This document shows, in pieces, positions 38,346-50,161 of a stretch of DNA of 64,000 bases. The stretch's first letter is position 1. Each line of letters opens with the position of its first letter. The position numbers and the translations under genes are program-made. Origin of the DNA: Voacanga thouarsii (taxonomy: Eukaryota > Streptophyta > Magnoliopsida > Gentianales > Apocynaceae); contig JANUWF010003367.1 of the NCBI GenBank assembly GCA_026120185.1, forward strand, positions 4,565,228-4,629,227, read 5' to 3'. The notes under the pieces are model-generated. The model was not told the DNA's origin. It worked only from the letters and a program-made list of their open reading frames with translations, and ran no database searches.

Positions 38346-41300
38346 GAAAAGGATTCGTCTCCGAATCATTGACATCATCTACATCAAAAGGAGAGAGGTC
38401 ACTAACATTAAAAGTGACACTAACATGATACTCACCGAGTAAATCTATCTTATAAGTGTTATCTCTAACTTTGGCAAGAACTTAAAATGAACCATTCCCC
38501 CTTGGATCTAGTTTGCTCTGTCGTTACGTAAGGAATCTCTTCTTGCGAAGGTGAACCCATACCCAATCGCCCGGCTCAAATAACACCTTTTTCTTTCCTT
38601 TATTGCGCTTATGGGCGATCTCTTCATTGCGTTTTGCAATAGTTGCTTTCACCTTCTCATGGAATGCCTTCACCATTTCCGCCTTCTTAGCTCTATCGAG
38701 GTTCAACCGCTCACCTATAGGCAAAAGAACCAAATCTAAAAGATTTAGAGGATTAAAACCATATACAATTTCAAAAAGAAAATAAGAAGTGGTAGAGTGA
38801 ATAGCTCTATTGTAAGCAAATTCAATGTGTGGCAAGCACTTTTCCCAATTCTTCAATTTCTTCTCGATTATGGTCCGCAAGAATTGGATGAGTGTTCGGT
38901 TGACTACCTCCATTTGTCCATCCATTTGAGGATGAGAAGCTGTGAAAAACAAGAGATTAATACCAAATTTGTTCCATAAAACTCTCCAAAAGTGGCTAAG
39001 AAATTTAGTATTCCTATCCGAGACAATAGTCCTTGGAATCCCGTGCATTCTTACCACTTTCTTAAAGAATAAATTTGTAATATAGGACGCATCATTAGTC
39101 TTGGAACAAGTCACAAAATGAGCCATTTTAGAAAATCGATCAACAATCACAAATATGGAGTCATTACCCCCCTTAGACCTAGGCAATCCTAAGATGAAGT
39201 CCATTGAAATATCAACCTAAGGCATATTAGGTGTGGGCAAAAGAGCATAAAGACCATATGGAAGGGATCTAGACTTAGCTCACCTATAAATAATGCATTG
39301 AGAATAATATCTCTCCACATCCTTTCTCATTTTTGGCCAAAAGAAATGCTCCTTAAGAATGCCTAAGGTCTTAGCAACACTAAAATGCCCCATTAGTCCA
39401 CCACTATGAGTCTCGCTAACTAGCAACACCCTAATAGAACCCTTTGGTACACAAAACCTTGCCTCCCTAAATAAGAAACCATCATGCCTATAATATTTAG
39501 CAAATGCACTTTTCTCACAAGCATGGAAAATATCCCCAAACTCCTCATCATCAACATACAAATCTTTCACAAGTTCAAAATCAAGAAGTTTAGCAGCCAA
39601 AAAATTCAGTAGAGCATACCTTCGAGAGAGTGCATCCACTACCATATTTTTCTTACCCTTTTTGTATTAAATGACAAATGAAAATGTTCCAATAAACTCC
39701 ATCCACCTTGCATGCCACTTGTTCAAATTTTGTTGGCTCTTAAGGTGTTTAAGGGTCTCATTATCAGTATGAATGACAAACTATTTTAGCAAAAGGTAGT
39801 GTTGCCAATATTCTAAGGTCCTCACCAAGGCAAAAAGTTTTTTGTCATAGGTAGAGTAATTAAGGGCCGCCCCGAACAATTTCTCACTAAAGTATGCAAT
39901 GGGTTTTCTATCTTACACCTATTCCCACCCCACTTGCATCACACTCTATCTCAAAGGCCTTCTCAAAATTAGGAAGAATAAGAATTGGAGCTTAGCTTAA
40001 TTTGTCTTTGAGGGCTTGAAAGGCTTGTTGTTGGGCTTCCTCCCACCTAAATCCTACCTTTTTATTTACCACTTCGGTTAAAGGGGCTGCTATAGTGCTA
40101 AAATTTTGGATAAACCTCTTATAGAAGCTAGCTAGTCCATGGAAATTACAGACTTGGGTAATGGTGGTAGGGGTTGGCCAATCTTAGATGGCTTTCACTT
40201 TTCCCTCATCAACCTCAATTCTTTTGGCACTCACAACATACCCAAGGAAGGTAATCCTCTCTAAACAAAAAGAGCATTTCTCAATATTAGTATACAATCT
40301 CTCTCTTCGAAGGGCAACAAGCACACTTTGAACATGATTCAAATGATCCACATATAATTTGCTATAGATTAATATATCATCAAAGTACACAACAACAAAT
40401 TTTCTAATGAATTCCTTCAAAATATGGTGCATTAATTGCATGAAAGTACTAGAAGCATTAGACAATCCAAAGGGCATAACAAGCAACTCATACAACCCTT
40501 GTTTAGTTTTAAAAGTCATTTTTCATTCATCCCCTTCTCTTATTCTAATTTAGTGATAGTCGGATTTCAAATCAATTTTAGAGAAAATGCATGCACCAAA
40601 TAGCTCATCAAGCAAGTCATCTAGTTTAGGAATGGGATAGCGGTATTTTACTGTGATGTTGTTGATAGCGCGACAATCCACACACATACGCTATGTCCCA
40701 TCCTTTTTGGGCACCAAGAGAATCAGAACCGCACATGGGCTTAGGCTCTCTCTCACATGTCCCTTCTCAAGCAATGCATCTACTTGCTTTTGCAACTCCT
40801 TGGACTCCTCCAGGTTGCTTCTATATGCCAGTAGATTGGGGATGACGACTCCGAGCACAAAGTCGATTTGATGCTCAATCCTTCTTATGTGTGGTAGTCC
40901 TCTGGGCACCTCTTTTGGAAAAACGTCTTCAAATTCTTGAAGAATAGCTACAATTTCATTAGGCAAAAACAATATAGAATCATTAGTAGAAATATAAGAA
41001 CCTTTACATAAAAAAAGAATAACCGGTTCCTTAGCTTCTATAACCTCTATAACCTCACTTTTTTTTGCAAAGAAATTCACTCTTCTTTTACCTCCGCTCT
41101 CTTGTCCTTTTTGCAAAGAAATTCACTCTTCTTTTACCTCCGCTCTCTTGTCCTTACTCACTCCTATCCTTGATTGTCAAAGGTACTTATTTGTCCATCC
41201 TCTCTCTCAACTCTTTTTCTTGCCTCTTTTTTCTTTCCTCTCAATTTTTTATTTTTGCTTAACATCTTGCGCTCCCTTCTTCTTTTCTTTCTCCTTCATG

Positions 41301-41770
41301 ATTCTTTAATCTTTGTTCACCTCACTAGGGGCTATGGGGGTGAGGATAAACTTAGTTCCCTCATTGAGTAGGGAATAAGTATTCTTCCTCCCATTATGTT
41401 TTACATGCCTATCATATTGTCAAGGCCTCTCTAGGAGTAAGTGACCCGCTTGCATGGGTACCATATCACATAGCACATCATCCTTGTACTTACCCATCTC
41501 TAAAGACACCAAAACTTGTTTGTTTACTCTCAATTCCCCACTATCGTTTAACCATTGCAATTTGTAGAGCTTGAGGTGTTTAATCCAACTCATGTCCAAT
41601 TCTTCAATCAAGTTTGCACTAATCACGTTAGTGCAACTCCCATTATCCACAATAATACTACAAGGGGTCTTATTGATTAGACACCTAGTGTAGAAAATGT
41701 CATCTCTTTGTTGGTGATCTTGATCCTCAATGGCTTGTGAATTCAATGACCTTCTTGTGACTCCCACCAA
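38346..41770 (-). pseudogene. pol of element D (PR-RT-RH-INT)
   Basis: Protease lies at 41770-41420 (VDNGSCTNVIS, then DMVPMQAGHLLLERP). Reverse transcriptase begins near 41000 with DVFPKEVPRGLP, continues past a stop at about 40690, and has [13 protein letters not shown] with the catalytic YFDD at 40377-40388. RNase H sequence (FEIECDASGVGIG) is near 39930. Integrase starts at 39645 (VDALSRRYALL). Its zinc-binding region ends CIIYR and a stop where CxxC is usual. The core has MDFILGLPRS, SDRNTKFLSHFW and HPQMDGQMEVVNR, so DDE positions look kept. The C-terminus with GDWVWVHLRKKRF ends near 38524. A 46 bp tandem duplication disrupts the RT start at 41064-41153. Confidence 0.93.
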
Positions 41771-41779
41771 ATATTATTC

Positions 41780-44731
41780 TTAACCAACAACTTCCCTTTC
41801 ATCACTTCCCTCATCTCCATTTCGCTCTTGGTCTCCTTGGTACCTTTCTCCCTCTTCTTCTTCGTCGGTAAAAACCTCACCATAGGGATTAGTATACATC
41901 ATTCTTTTGCTTGGACACTCATGGGAAGTATGTCCATATCCAAGGCACTTAAAACACTTGATATCCCTATTTCTTTGTGGCCTCTCCATAGCTTTTCCCT
42001 TGTCTTTGTTCCAACCTTCCCTAGGTTTTCAATCCTCTCTAGGTTTTCAAGCCTCTCTTAATTTGTTGAAGTCCCTTTGGAATGGCTTAAGAGTTTCATC
42101 ATTCTTAATTAGTACCTTGCTAGTAGTGTTGGGGTTTGGAAATGGTGGTCCTGTTAGAATTCGTGGACTCCTAAACGCGGAAAATATCCACGAATCCCTC
42201 CCGAGGACCCAAGTAAACGATTAAGATGATCTAAGGTTTAAGAATTACCTCTGGTTGCTGTAATCGAAATCCTTCGATTCTGGTTGTGCTGTTGTACGTT
42301 CAACCCGAACAATCACCAGACGCTGCAGTATGCGAACGTCCTCTATCGGATACACACCGTGAACTCACTCGATACCCGGAGAGTGCTAGCGCCTAGGGTT
42401 TGAGAGGGTTTTTTTTCTTTTCTGGTAGAGAATGGCACGAATGTTCTCAACCAAAAAATTGGACTATTGAAAAGACGGCTAGGGTTTTCTTAAAAACCCC
42501 CGAACCTCTTAGAGTCCAACCCTAATAATATCTTATCATATTCTAATTTAAATTCAAATTAAATTAAACCTGATATGATAAGATTCTGCCATTATCTCGG
42601 TAATTTAACTAATTAATTTACCGAGTCAGATTATTATAATCTGGACATCATCCAGATACATTGAATGTGGACATATTTTCAGATTCATTGTATCTGGTAA
42701 ATTTTCTAAGTACGATTAACTTAGACATATTTCCAGATTCATCGAACCTGGTCACCAGAAAAATAACCTAACAAGTTCGCTTATTGTGTGACCCTATAGG
42801 TTCATTTAACACTGGCAGTGTGCCTAAATCATATTTAAATGGCCCATAAGTTATAAGCAGTTTCTAGCAAAACATTATAACTATCCAGGTTAAATGAAGA
42901 TCGGTGATCTCTTTGAACCAAACCATAATTTTATATTTAGTCCTTTTGTCACACGATATCCAGATTAAGCATAAGGTACGGAGATGTCATCCTTATTAAG
43001 CTTAATCAATTATTTCTTGATTTCATAGTAGACTGTTCAAACAAATAATATCAATATCTTAGATTGATATATTTGAGCACGACCATGCATTTTTAACAGT
43101 CTAACTTATCAAGGGGCCCATGGATATCTCTCCCATAACTGAGAGGGACAAATTCCTTCACAATCAATCATATTCCTCTTCTTGATTTATTCTATATCCA
43201 ACAGTAGTCTAATTTATTATTTGGTTAAAGACAACTTTAGACAATGTCAAAATATAGAATTTATCAAGTAGGAAACTATGATGAATTTAGGTCGAAGGAC
43301 TTTCAATATTATTATGGCTAGAAAGTACTTATGACATATTCCATGAAGTACTCTCACAGTAGGTCATGTCCAATACAATGTTCTCTAACATTTATTTATG
43401 TCTTGACTCGATATCACAAATATCCATAGCCAGTAAAACATAGCCATCAAGTCACAAACATACTAATCTTAATTTATTATTATTCCAATAATAATAATCG
43501 ATCAGGGACAGTTTTAGAATAGTCATTGTATTCATTGTAGGGTTTTACTATCAAGTCACGTACTTGATGACCAACAAAACAAACTCACTATTCATGGAAA
43601 GAAAAGCCTCATATTATTATATAAAACATAATGACAATAGTATAAGTACAAATTGACTCTAGGGCATATCCCCAACAGGTCTAGTAAATGCCCTCCTTTT
43701 TAATTGCCTCTCAATCTTCATAGCAACATGTACCATATCCTCCAATCGATCATAGGGGTGCAATTCTACCAAATTGGCAACTTCCCTATTTAATCCTCCC
43801 AAGAACCTTGCTCTTGTTACTATAGGATCCTCATTGATTTGAGCTCTCATCAACATTACTTCCATTTCTTTATAGTAATCTTCCACACTCTTGTTCCCTT
43901 ACTTGAGTGATTGGAGCCTTTGATAAAGATTATTGTAGTAATGGTATGGTATAAACCTTGTCCTCATCATATCTTTCAACAAATTCTAACTAGCCACGGT
44001 TTCCACTCCCATTTATCTCCTTTGTGCACTAACTTGCTCCCACCAAACCAAAGCATACTCCAAAAATCCCAAAATAGCCAACCTCACCTTTGACCTCTCA
44101 CTATAGGTATGACTTTCTAGGAAGATCTCCATCTTGTTTTCTCACTCGAAATATGCTTTGGGGTCATTCTTGCTATAGAATGTGGGCATTTTCAATTTAA
44201 TATGGTTCAACTCCCTCTCCTCATCATTTCCTTTTCTTCTACCTCCTATATTGCTCCATCCTTTATTGTGTCCCCAAGGGCTTCAACTTGTTCCCCCTCA
44301 TATCATTCATCAACTCTCTCAAACTCTCTTTCTAGACCTCTTAGGTTATTCCCACCATTCCTTCATTGGCCTCTACCTCGTCCTCCTCTCATACCATGTC
44401 TTTCCCCAATCATAGGAGCTTGTTGGAATCCCCCGATAGAGTGCTCATCCCACTCTTTCCATTGTTGGGCATTTAACGAAGGAGTATGAGCATCATCATC
44501 CCTCATCCTAGGGCTAGGTACTTCAAATCTCTCTTGGCCTTTCCTTTGTGCAACGGTAGAAGATTGTCCAAGATGATTTATTAACTCTCTTGTCATGTTT
44601 TGAAATTCACTTTGCATAGTCTTCATCATAGCTTGCAAGTCATAATGCAAAACCCTAGCATCAATTGGTTCTTCTTGAGGTCTACTAAGGCCACTTGGGT
44701 TAGGCCTAGAGATCTCTTGATCATGGGCCAT
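41780..44731 (-). pseudogene. gag of element D, split by a solo LTR
   Basis: ATG at 44731 opens MAHDQEISRPNPSGLSRP. The capsid region follows with stops (WWEQVSAQRR near 44040, VEDYYKEMEVMLMRAQ near 43870, ENLVELHPYDRLEDMV-like sequence near 43750). The frame reaches RAFTRP at about 43684, where the solo LTR 42152-43677 interrupts. It resumes after it with GPPFPNPNT. The zinc knuckle CFKCLGYGHTSHEC lies at about 41930-41970, with an acidic tail (TDEEEEGERYQG) after it. Reading across the insertion with one copy of the duplicated GGTCC restores continuity of sense, which dates the solo LTR after D. Confidence 0.9.
42152..43677 (-). mobile_element. Copia solo LTR nested in gag of element D
   Basis: 1,526 bp. 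The plus strand begins TGTTAGAATTCGTGG and ends CATATCCCCAACA. Flanks GGTCC and GGTCT form a 5 bp duplication with one mismatch. On the minus strand it opens TGTTGGGGATATGCCCTAG, similar to other copia LTR starts here, but the body is a different family from the solo LTRs at 20711, 50162 and 56543. No internal coding region remains. Orientation is inferred from the TGTTGG end. Confidence 0.85.
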
Positions 44732-45628
44732 GGTGATGGAATATTTACTTACTTATACCTGCAAAACAAAAGGGATTAGGAAGAAAAATAATTCCTCACT
44801 TCACTTCCTTGCGTGTTGGCTCTCAAGGATTGATCACTCCACGCTCGTATTTGCTCTCTTAGGCTCTTTTAGTAATAGGCTCACCCTCTTGCCTTTTTCT
44901 CAATAATCAAGCCTTCTTGTTCAATCCAAATTCTCCCTAATAGCTAAAGATTTAGTCCAAGTTAGTGAATCACACAAATCAATGAATTTTTCCAATTAGG
45001 GGGTCTTAGGGGAATTTCAACAAACTCTTGTTGGGCATCTCAAGCAAACAAGTTTTAATCAAGAATTTCAAGAAATGTGGACTCAATCAACACAAGAACA
45101 GACACTAGATGTACAAAGAAACACTTCTAAGTAAGAAACAAACAAGAATTATCAAAAACAAAGAAACAAGAACAACTAGAACTAGGATTATGAAGGACAA
45201 GATGATCATAATTGTGCACTAGTAAAGTTGAGTTCAATGAGCATGGAATTCAACAATAGAGTGATATACTAAGTTTTAAAATCCCAAGGAATGAAAATCA
45301 AGAATCAAAGTTTCCAACTATAGCCAAAAGCATTCTCATGGAGCATTTATCAAACACCTTGGCTGCAATCCCGTCACTTAAGAATAACCAACATTTTCAC
45401 CCATATTCAAGCCAATTTTCACCACAAACACAAGAAAATTTTGTTCCCTATGATTATATTAACATCAAGGAGCAATTTTCCAAAAGAAAAATCAAGATAT
45501 AACAAATATTTCATGACTTTTTTGGAGCATGTTTTTGAGTTACGGGATTTTCTCTATTTTCTTTTTCTTCAACTTTGTAGGGCTCCTTTTCTTACTTTTA
45601 AACTTTGATTGGAATCAAGCTTTTCCTT
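44732..45628 (-). other. Untranslated leader of element D
   Basis: About 0.9 kb between PBS and gag ATG with no long frame on the minus strand. Confidence 0.6.
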
Positions 45629-45640
45629 ACTCTGATACCA
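45629..45640 (-). other. Primer-binding site of element D
   Basis: The minus strand reads TGGTATCAGAGT, the initiator-Met type, seven bases from the LTR end. Confidence 0.88.
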
Positions 45641-45647
45641 AACTCTT

Positions 45648-46658
45648 TAATATGATCTTGTGTGGGATTTTTCTTGGTGTTGTGAGTGGTTTAATTGGTT
45701 ATGTGTTCAACTCAATCAATGGAACCAAAAATAGAGATTCTTCTCGAGACAAAAATAAGAAAATGAAATAACAACCTACTCTCTATCAAACCCTTGAAGA
45801 ACTAAGCTTTAAAGACCCTCAAGAATAGTAGAAAGTTCTACTATAATCTCACCCTAATATCCTTAAAGCAACAAAGGCAAACAAGAACAAATAGAATAGA
45901 GAAAATAGACACCCAAGTAATGGAATTCAAACAAACCTTAGAAGAACAAAGCAACTAAGACCCATTCAAAGAAACCACATTAGATTATCCATAAGATTTA
46001 TAGACTCATTCATAAGGAGGACTAACTCTTAAATATAGTCTTGAACAATATGAACAAGGAGGTTAGGGCCTCCCAAAAATTCTCTCTCAAATTTGAATTA
46101 AAGTGTGTAAATTATATTGTCAAATCACTAAATGTTCTATTTGTACTACCCTAACCCTAACTAAGTAATCTCTGAGATTCTATTACAGTTTAGGGTCATA
46201 ATAAGTCTTTACAAACAGTTAAAATTGGAGAAAATTAGAGAAAACATAAAAAACGCGATGGCTGCCTAGGATGGAGTCGGCGCCGGTTTGGACACTACAG
46301 CCGGTGCCGATTGTGAACTGTCTTTGGGCGGTCGAATTCCAGAATGAAGCTAGCGCCAGTTTTGCTGCATGGGTAGCCACTGGATGTCCGCTGGAAGGCT
46401 AACTTTGGTCAAATTTCATCCGTCTTTGATGCCGGCTTGAGTTCTTGTTAGGGTCCTTCTTGGATAGTCATTAAAATGAACTCTTGGCTAGCTTCCTCAA
46501 CCTTCCGACCCTCTTCCATCCTCAAATATGGTTTTATGAGCAATTGAAAAACATCTTGGAGTTTCTTGGACCTAACTCTTGTCATCGGTCTTTATCCTTG
46601 CATGGTTACGCCTCCTCCTCCTTGATCTTGACCTCCATGATAAAGCGGAGTCTCATCA
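45648..46658 (-). repeat. 5' LTR of element D
   Basis: 1,011 bp; partner of 37345-38332. Its inner terminus reads TAATATGATC where the other copy has TGATATGATC, a G-to-A change at the end base pair. Confidence 0.95.
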
Positions 46659-46663
46659 CAAGG

Positions 46664-47690
46664 AATGTCTAGTGGTTCGATCTACCAAGTTCTATGTCCA
46701 CTACCTTAAACTCACACTTAAGGATTTTCAACCAAATTTCATTTATTTCACTTAATGAAATCAAACAGTATCACATATAAAAGATGATCACCACACTAGA
46801 TTTTTCAAAACCTCTTAATCACGCAATCATATCAAGGATCACCCCAATTAGGTTTTACACCACAACCTTGAACAATAACCCACACAAGACTCACCCCAAT
46901 GGGTTTTACACCACAACCTTGCACTACAATAGAGATTTGAATATCAATAGAACAGTAAAGAACTCACTTATTTGAGCAGATGTTCACTCGGATACAAAGT
47001 ACAAATACTTTTACCTTTGACACAAAATGAATTCACTTTGAAGCTTTGATAAAAGGAGATTTTTGAAAATATTGAGCAATAGTATTTCTAAGAAGAATGT
47101 TTCAAAAATCTTATCTCTAATATTACTTTAGAGGCTATTTATAGAGCCAAAAAGTAAAGTGCCAACGGTTATAAAGAAACGGATATAATTTTCTGTTTAA
47201 ACTTATTTGTGTTTTGGACTTGGGTTTTGGACGACGATGCATCTAAAATGTAAGTCCAAAATGACACTTTTCAGACAGAAATATTTCAACACAGTTAACA
47301 GGATTTTTGATGAATCTTTTGGATTCAAACTATTCAATCCAAAATTCTGAAATTTTCAAAAACTTTGAAATCTTCTCTTTTGGAGCTTCAAGGTGAAGTC
47401 AAATGAATCAAGAGATAAAGAGACATAGGAATTAATAAATATACCTTAATAACACTTCCTAGTCTAAGTTTTTCTTATAAGGACTTCTTGATATGAAACT
47501 TTATATACTTCGATCTTCTCTTTTGATCTTCCATACTTGAATTCGATCACGAAAGAGTTGCCAAATAATCTTATCTGAATGCTTTAGAAGAATAGAGGTC
47601 AAACATATCTTATCACAATAGATTAACAAGTTAGTCCATATCAATGCTTGTCATAAGTCAAAACATAGAAGAAAGCCTTTAGGGCTAACA
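46664..47690 (-). repeat. 3' LTR of the SIRE-like element, inner part
   Basis: On the minus strand it starts TGTTAGCCCTAAAGGC at 47690, next to the PPT. It runs to the chromovirus insertion. Together with 37125-37344 the LTR is about 1.25 kb. Confidence 0.8.
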
Positions 47691-47714
47691 ATCTCCCATT
47701 TTTTTAGTGATGAT
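47691..47714 (-). other. Polypurine tract block of the SIRE-like element
   Basis: The minus strand has ATCATCACTAAAAAAA followed by TGGGAGAT at the LTR border. This is the conserved Sirevirus form, with T in place of one G of the usual GGGGG run. Confidence 0.8.
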
Positions 47715-49129
47715 AAACATAAAACAAATGCTACGTAATAAGTGAACATGTTGAATGAAAGATGTGCAAATAAATGCAATCACACAGTATAGATCTCAAA
47801 GAGAGCTTATGAACATTAGCTTGTAAACATATCTCAATAAGTCTAATGCCTTTCATATCTCTATATAAATATTCAAAATGATTTGATAGAGATAGCAGAC
47901 AAGTCATACGATCAGATACTCCCCCTAAATACATGCTTATATGAACATTTTAAACATAAGAGGGAAAAACAGAAATTAAGATTTGTACGCTCAAAATATG
48001 CGTCCCAAAGAGTTTTGGAAAAGTGTATAAAATGAGTCTTTTCAGAAATCCATTTTGGATAAAGATTTTAGATGTCCAAAAGGTATTCTTACAAGAATAT
48101 TAGTTTGGATCAGAAAATATTTGAGTCCAAAACTCCCCCTGACTCAATGCACGAGAATTTATAACAGAATCTAGTTTTCAAGATACATTTATCATGTAGA
48201 AAATGCTTTTTGAATTAAGTAATCATAAACTAAAAATCAAAAGTTTAGTCAACTATCCAGGCAGAAGATTTTTAGTGAACATATACAGTAAATCAGTCAG
48301 TTTTAGATCAAATCATATCAATTCTTCTCATAACAATTCATATTTAATTTTAGTGCATAACAGTTCATATCAGTAGCGGTTCATGCAGTTCAAATCAGTA
48401 ACAGTTCATGCAATTCAGATCATAACAATTCAGATCCCAGATAATTCCATATATCATCAGTCATATGCCGTCAGATCATGCCATTCATCAGTTCATGCAA
48501 TTCAATAGTTCAAGCAGTTTAATACAGTCCATCATATTAGTTTAAGATAGTTTCTCATAACAGATTCATCATATCAGTTTATCTTTTTCTCCCTCAAAAT
48601 AGTTCATCATATCAGTTTCTCATAACAATTCAAAACAGTTTATATATCAGTTTCTCATAACGGTTCATCATAACAGTTCATCATCAATTTCCATAACGGT
48701 TCATCATAACAGTTCATCATATTCTCCCCCCACAATAGTTAACAGATATCAAATCATATCAGTACCAGTTCATCTCATATCACCACAACAGTTAACAGAT
48801 ATCAGATCATATCAGTTTATCACCACAACAGTTAACAAATATAAGATTATATCAGTTTATCATATCATATCAATACCAGTTCATCTCATATCAGTTCATC
48901 CTTTTCTCTCCCCTTTTGTCATCAATCATATACAAGAATATCAGAAAGAGAGTAGAATAGAACCAGATAGGAATGTGCATAATATAAGAAGGAGACTAAA
49001 AATAAATAAGTATCTAGCAGTAATTATCTCAAAGTATAATGTAAAAAATAGAGAAAGTAAATTGTTCAACTTTGCAGAAAGTAAATTGTTTTGAGATCAT
49101 CAGAAAATCATGCTGCCCAACAGTGCTGT
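47715..49129 (-). other. Non-coding 3' region of the SIRE-like element with degenerate repeats
   Basis: No coding frame. From about 48240 to 48900 it is a degenerate array of short units such as CAGTTCATCATATCAGTT and ACAGTTAACAGATATCA. Further G-rich purine tracts on the minus strand occur at 47918-47926, 48133-48140, 48723-48731 and 48906-48916. Extra PPT-like boxes upstream of the 3' LTR are known in Sireviruses. Confidence 0.7.
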
Positions 49130-50161
49130 CTAGAAGATATTAATCATTTCAACTTTCAACCCGGCACCCTTCTTAGAGTGTTGTCTTGCAATTCTGTTTG
49201 ATTTCCTCTTCACCACAACATGCTTCTGGTGCTTTCCAGAAGATTTTAGCTTAGGAGAAGCAAGAGGAACTATTGTTTCCTTTATGGGAAATGGTTGCTT
49301 AACTAGTTCAGGAGAATGATCCTTATCTTTAGCAGGCATCTCAGATATTTCTTCTAAGACAGGTTCGTCCTTTTCTTGAGCAGATTCTGTTTAGGAAGAT
49401 ACTGGAGCAGTAGGTTGAACAGATTTTTCAACTGTAGAAATTCTATTGCCAAGACTTTGAATTTCAGAGTTGAGAAGGTCTAATTTCTCAGCCAAAGAAC
49501 TAATTGCACCTAGTATGCTTTTAGACATGCTTGCATCCTGATCTTTTCCTTTGGCAGAAGATTCTGTCTAAAGAACTTCATCAATTTTTCTCTTTGTTCC
49601 TGTACCAGGAACAGACTTCGCTTCATCCTTAATCTTCATCAAATTTTCTCGTTCTTTTCCTGCAATCTCTCTCAGTAATTTCCATGTATTATTTTCCCTT
49701 ACATAGCCCATCCTTTCAAAGGAATCAAAATTGTAAACATTTGTTTTTGGATGGATCACAGAGAGTAGAATTTAAATCAACTTCAAAAAATCTAAAAACT
49801 TTGGTCAACAAATTTCCAAATGGCAGAACTTTACTAGACGTGTTTCTTATCTGCAACATCAATTTTGTTGCCAGAAACCCAAAGTTAATCTGCCTACCTT
49901 CAGCTAAAGCCAACATAATTACCATCTGCATAATACTAATTGAAGTCTTGTGCCCATAGCTAGGTATTATCATGGTCGACACCGTGTGATGCAGAATTCT
50001 ACCAACACCATTCAGCCATTTTGAGCTCTTATTTCCAGAATTTTCGAAATTTTTTCCACCAGTGAATAATTGTTCAAAATTTTTCAGATAAAAAATGTCA
50101 TTTCCATCAGGAAACTTGTTTAGCTCAAAGTATTGAAATCCATCATCTCTTACATCACAAT

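Larger units (their letters stand above)
37345..46658 (-). mobile_element. Full-length, decayed Ty3/gypsy chromovirus-type element D
   Basis: It is flanked by a perfect CAAGG duplication (37340-37344 and 46659-46663). The LTRs are 37345-38332 and 45648-46658, with PPT and PBS in the right places. gag, protease, RT, RNase H and integrase are recognisable in gypsy order on the minus strand. It is inserted in the 3' LTR of the SIRE-like element and carries a copia solo LTR in its own gag. Numerous stops and one lost integrase Cys show it is dead. The protease wording (IIVDNGSCTNVIS) and the pol C-terminus (LSPFDVDD...NPFQGG) suggest a chromovirus lineage; a chromodomain was not seen. Confidence 0.95.

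Noticed and set aside
45529..45771. 80-codon plus-strand frame with hydrophobic start
   Set aside because: It spans the PBS and LTR border of element D in antisense; antisense shadow of retroelement sequence.
46664..46700. TAGTGGTTCGATCTACC resembling a tRNA T-arm
   Set aside because: No acceptor stem, D-arm or anticodon arm at the right spacing; it is inside the SIRE-like LTR.
48240..48900. Possible CRISPR-like or satellite array
   Set aside because: Units are short, irregular and without spacers of constant length; it is low-complexity 3' sequence of a plant retroelement.
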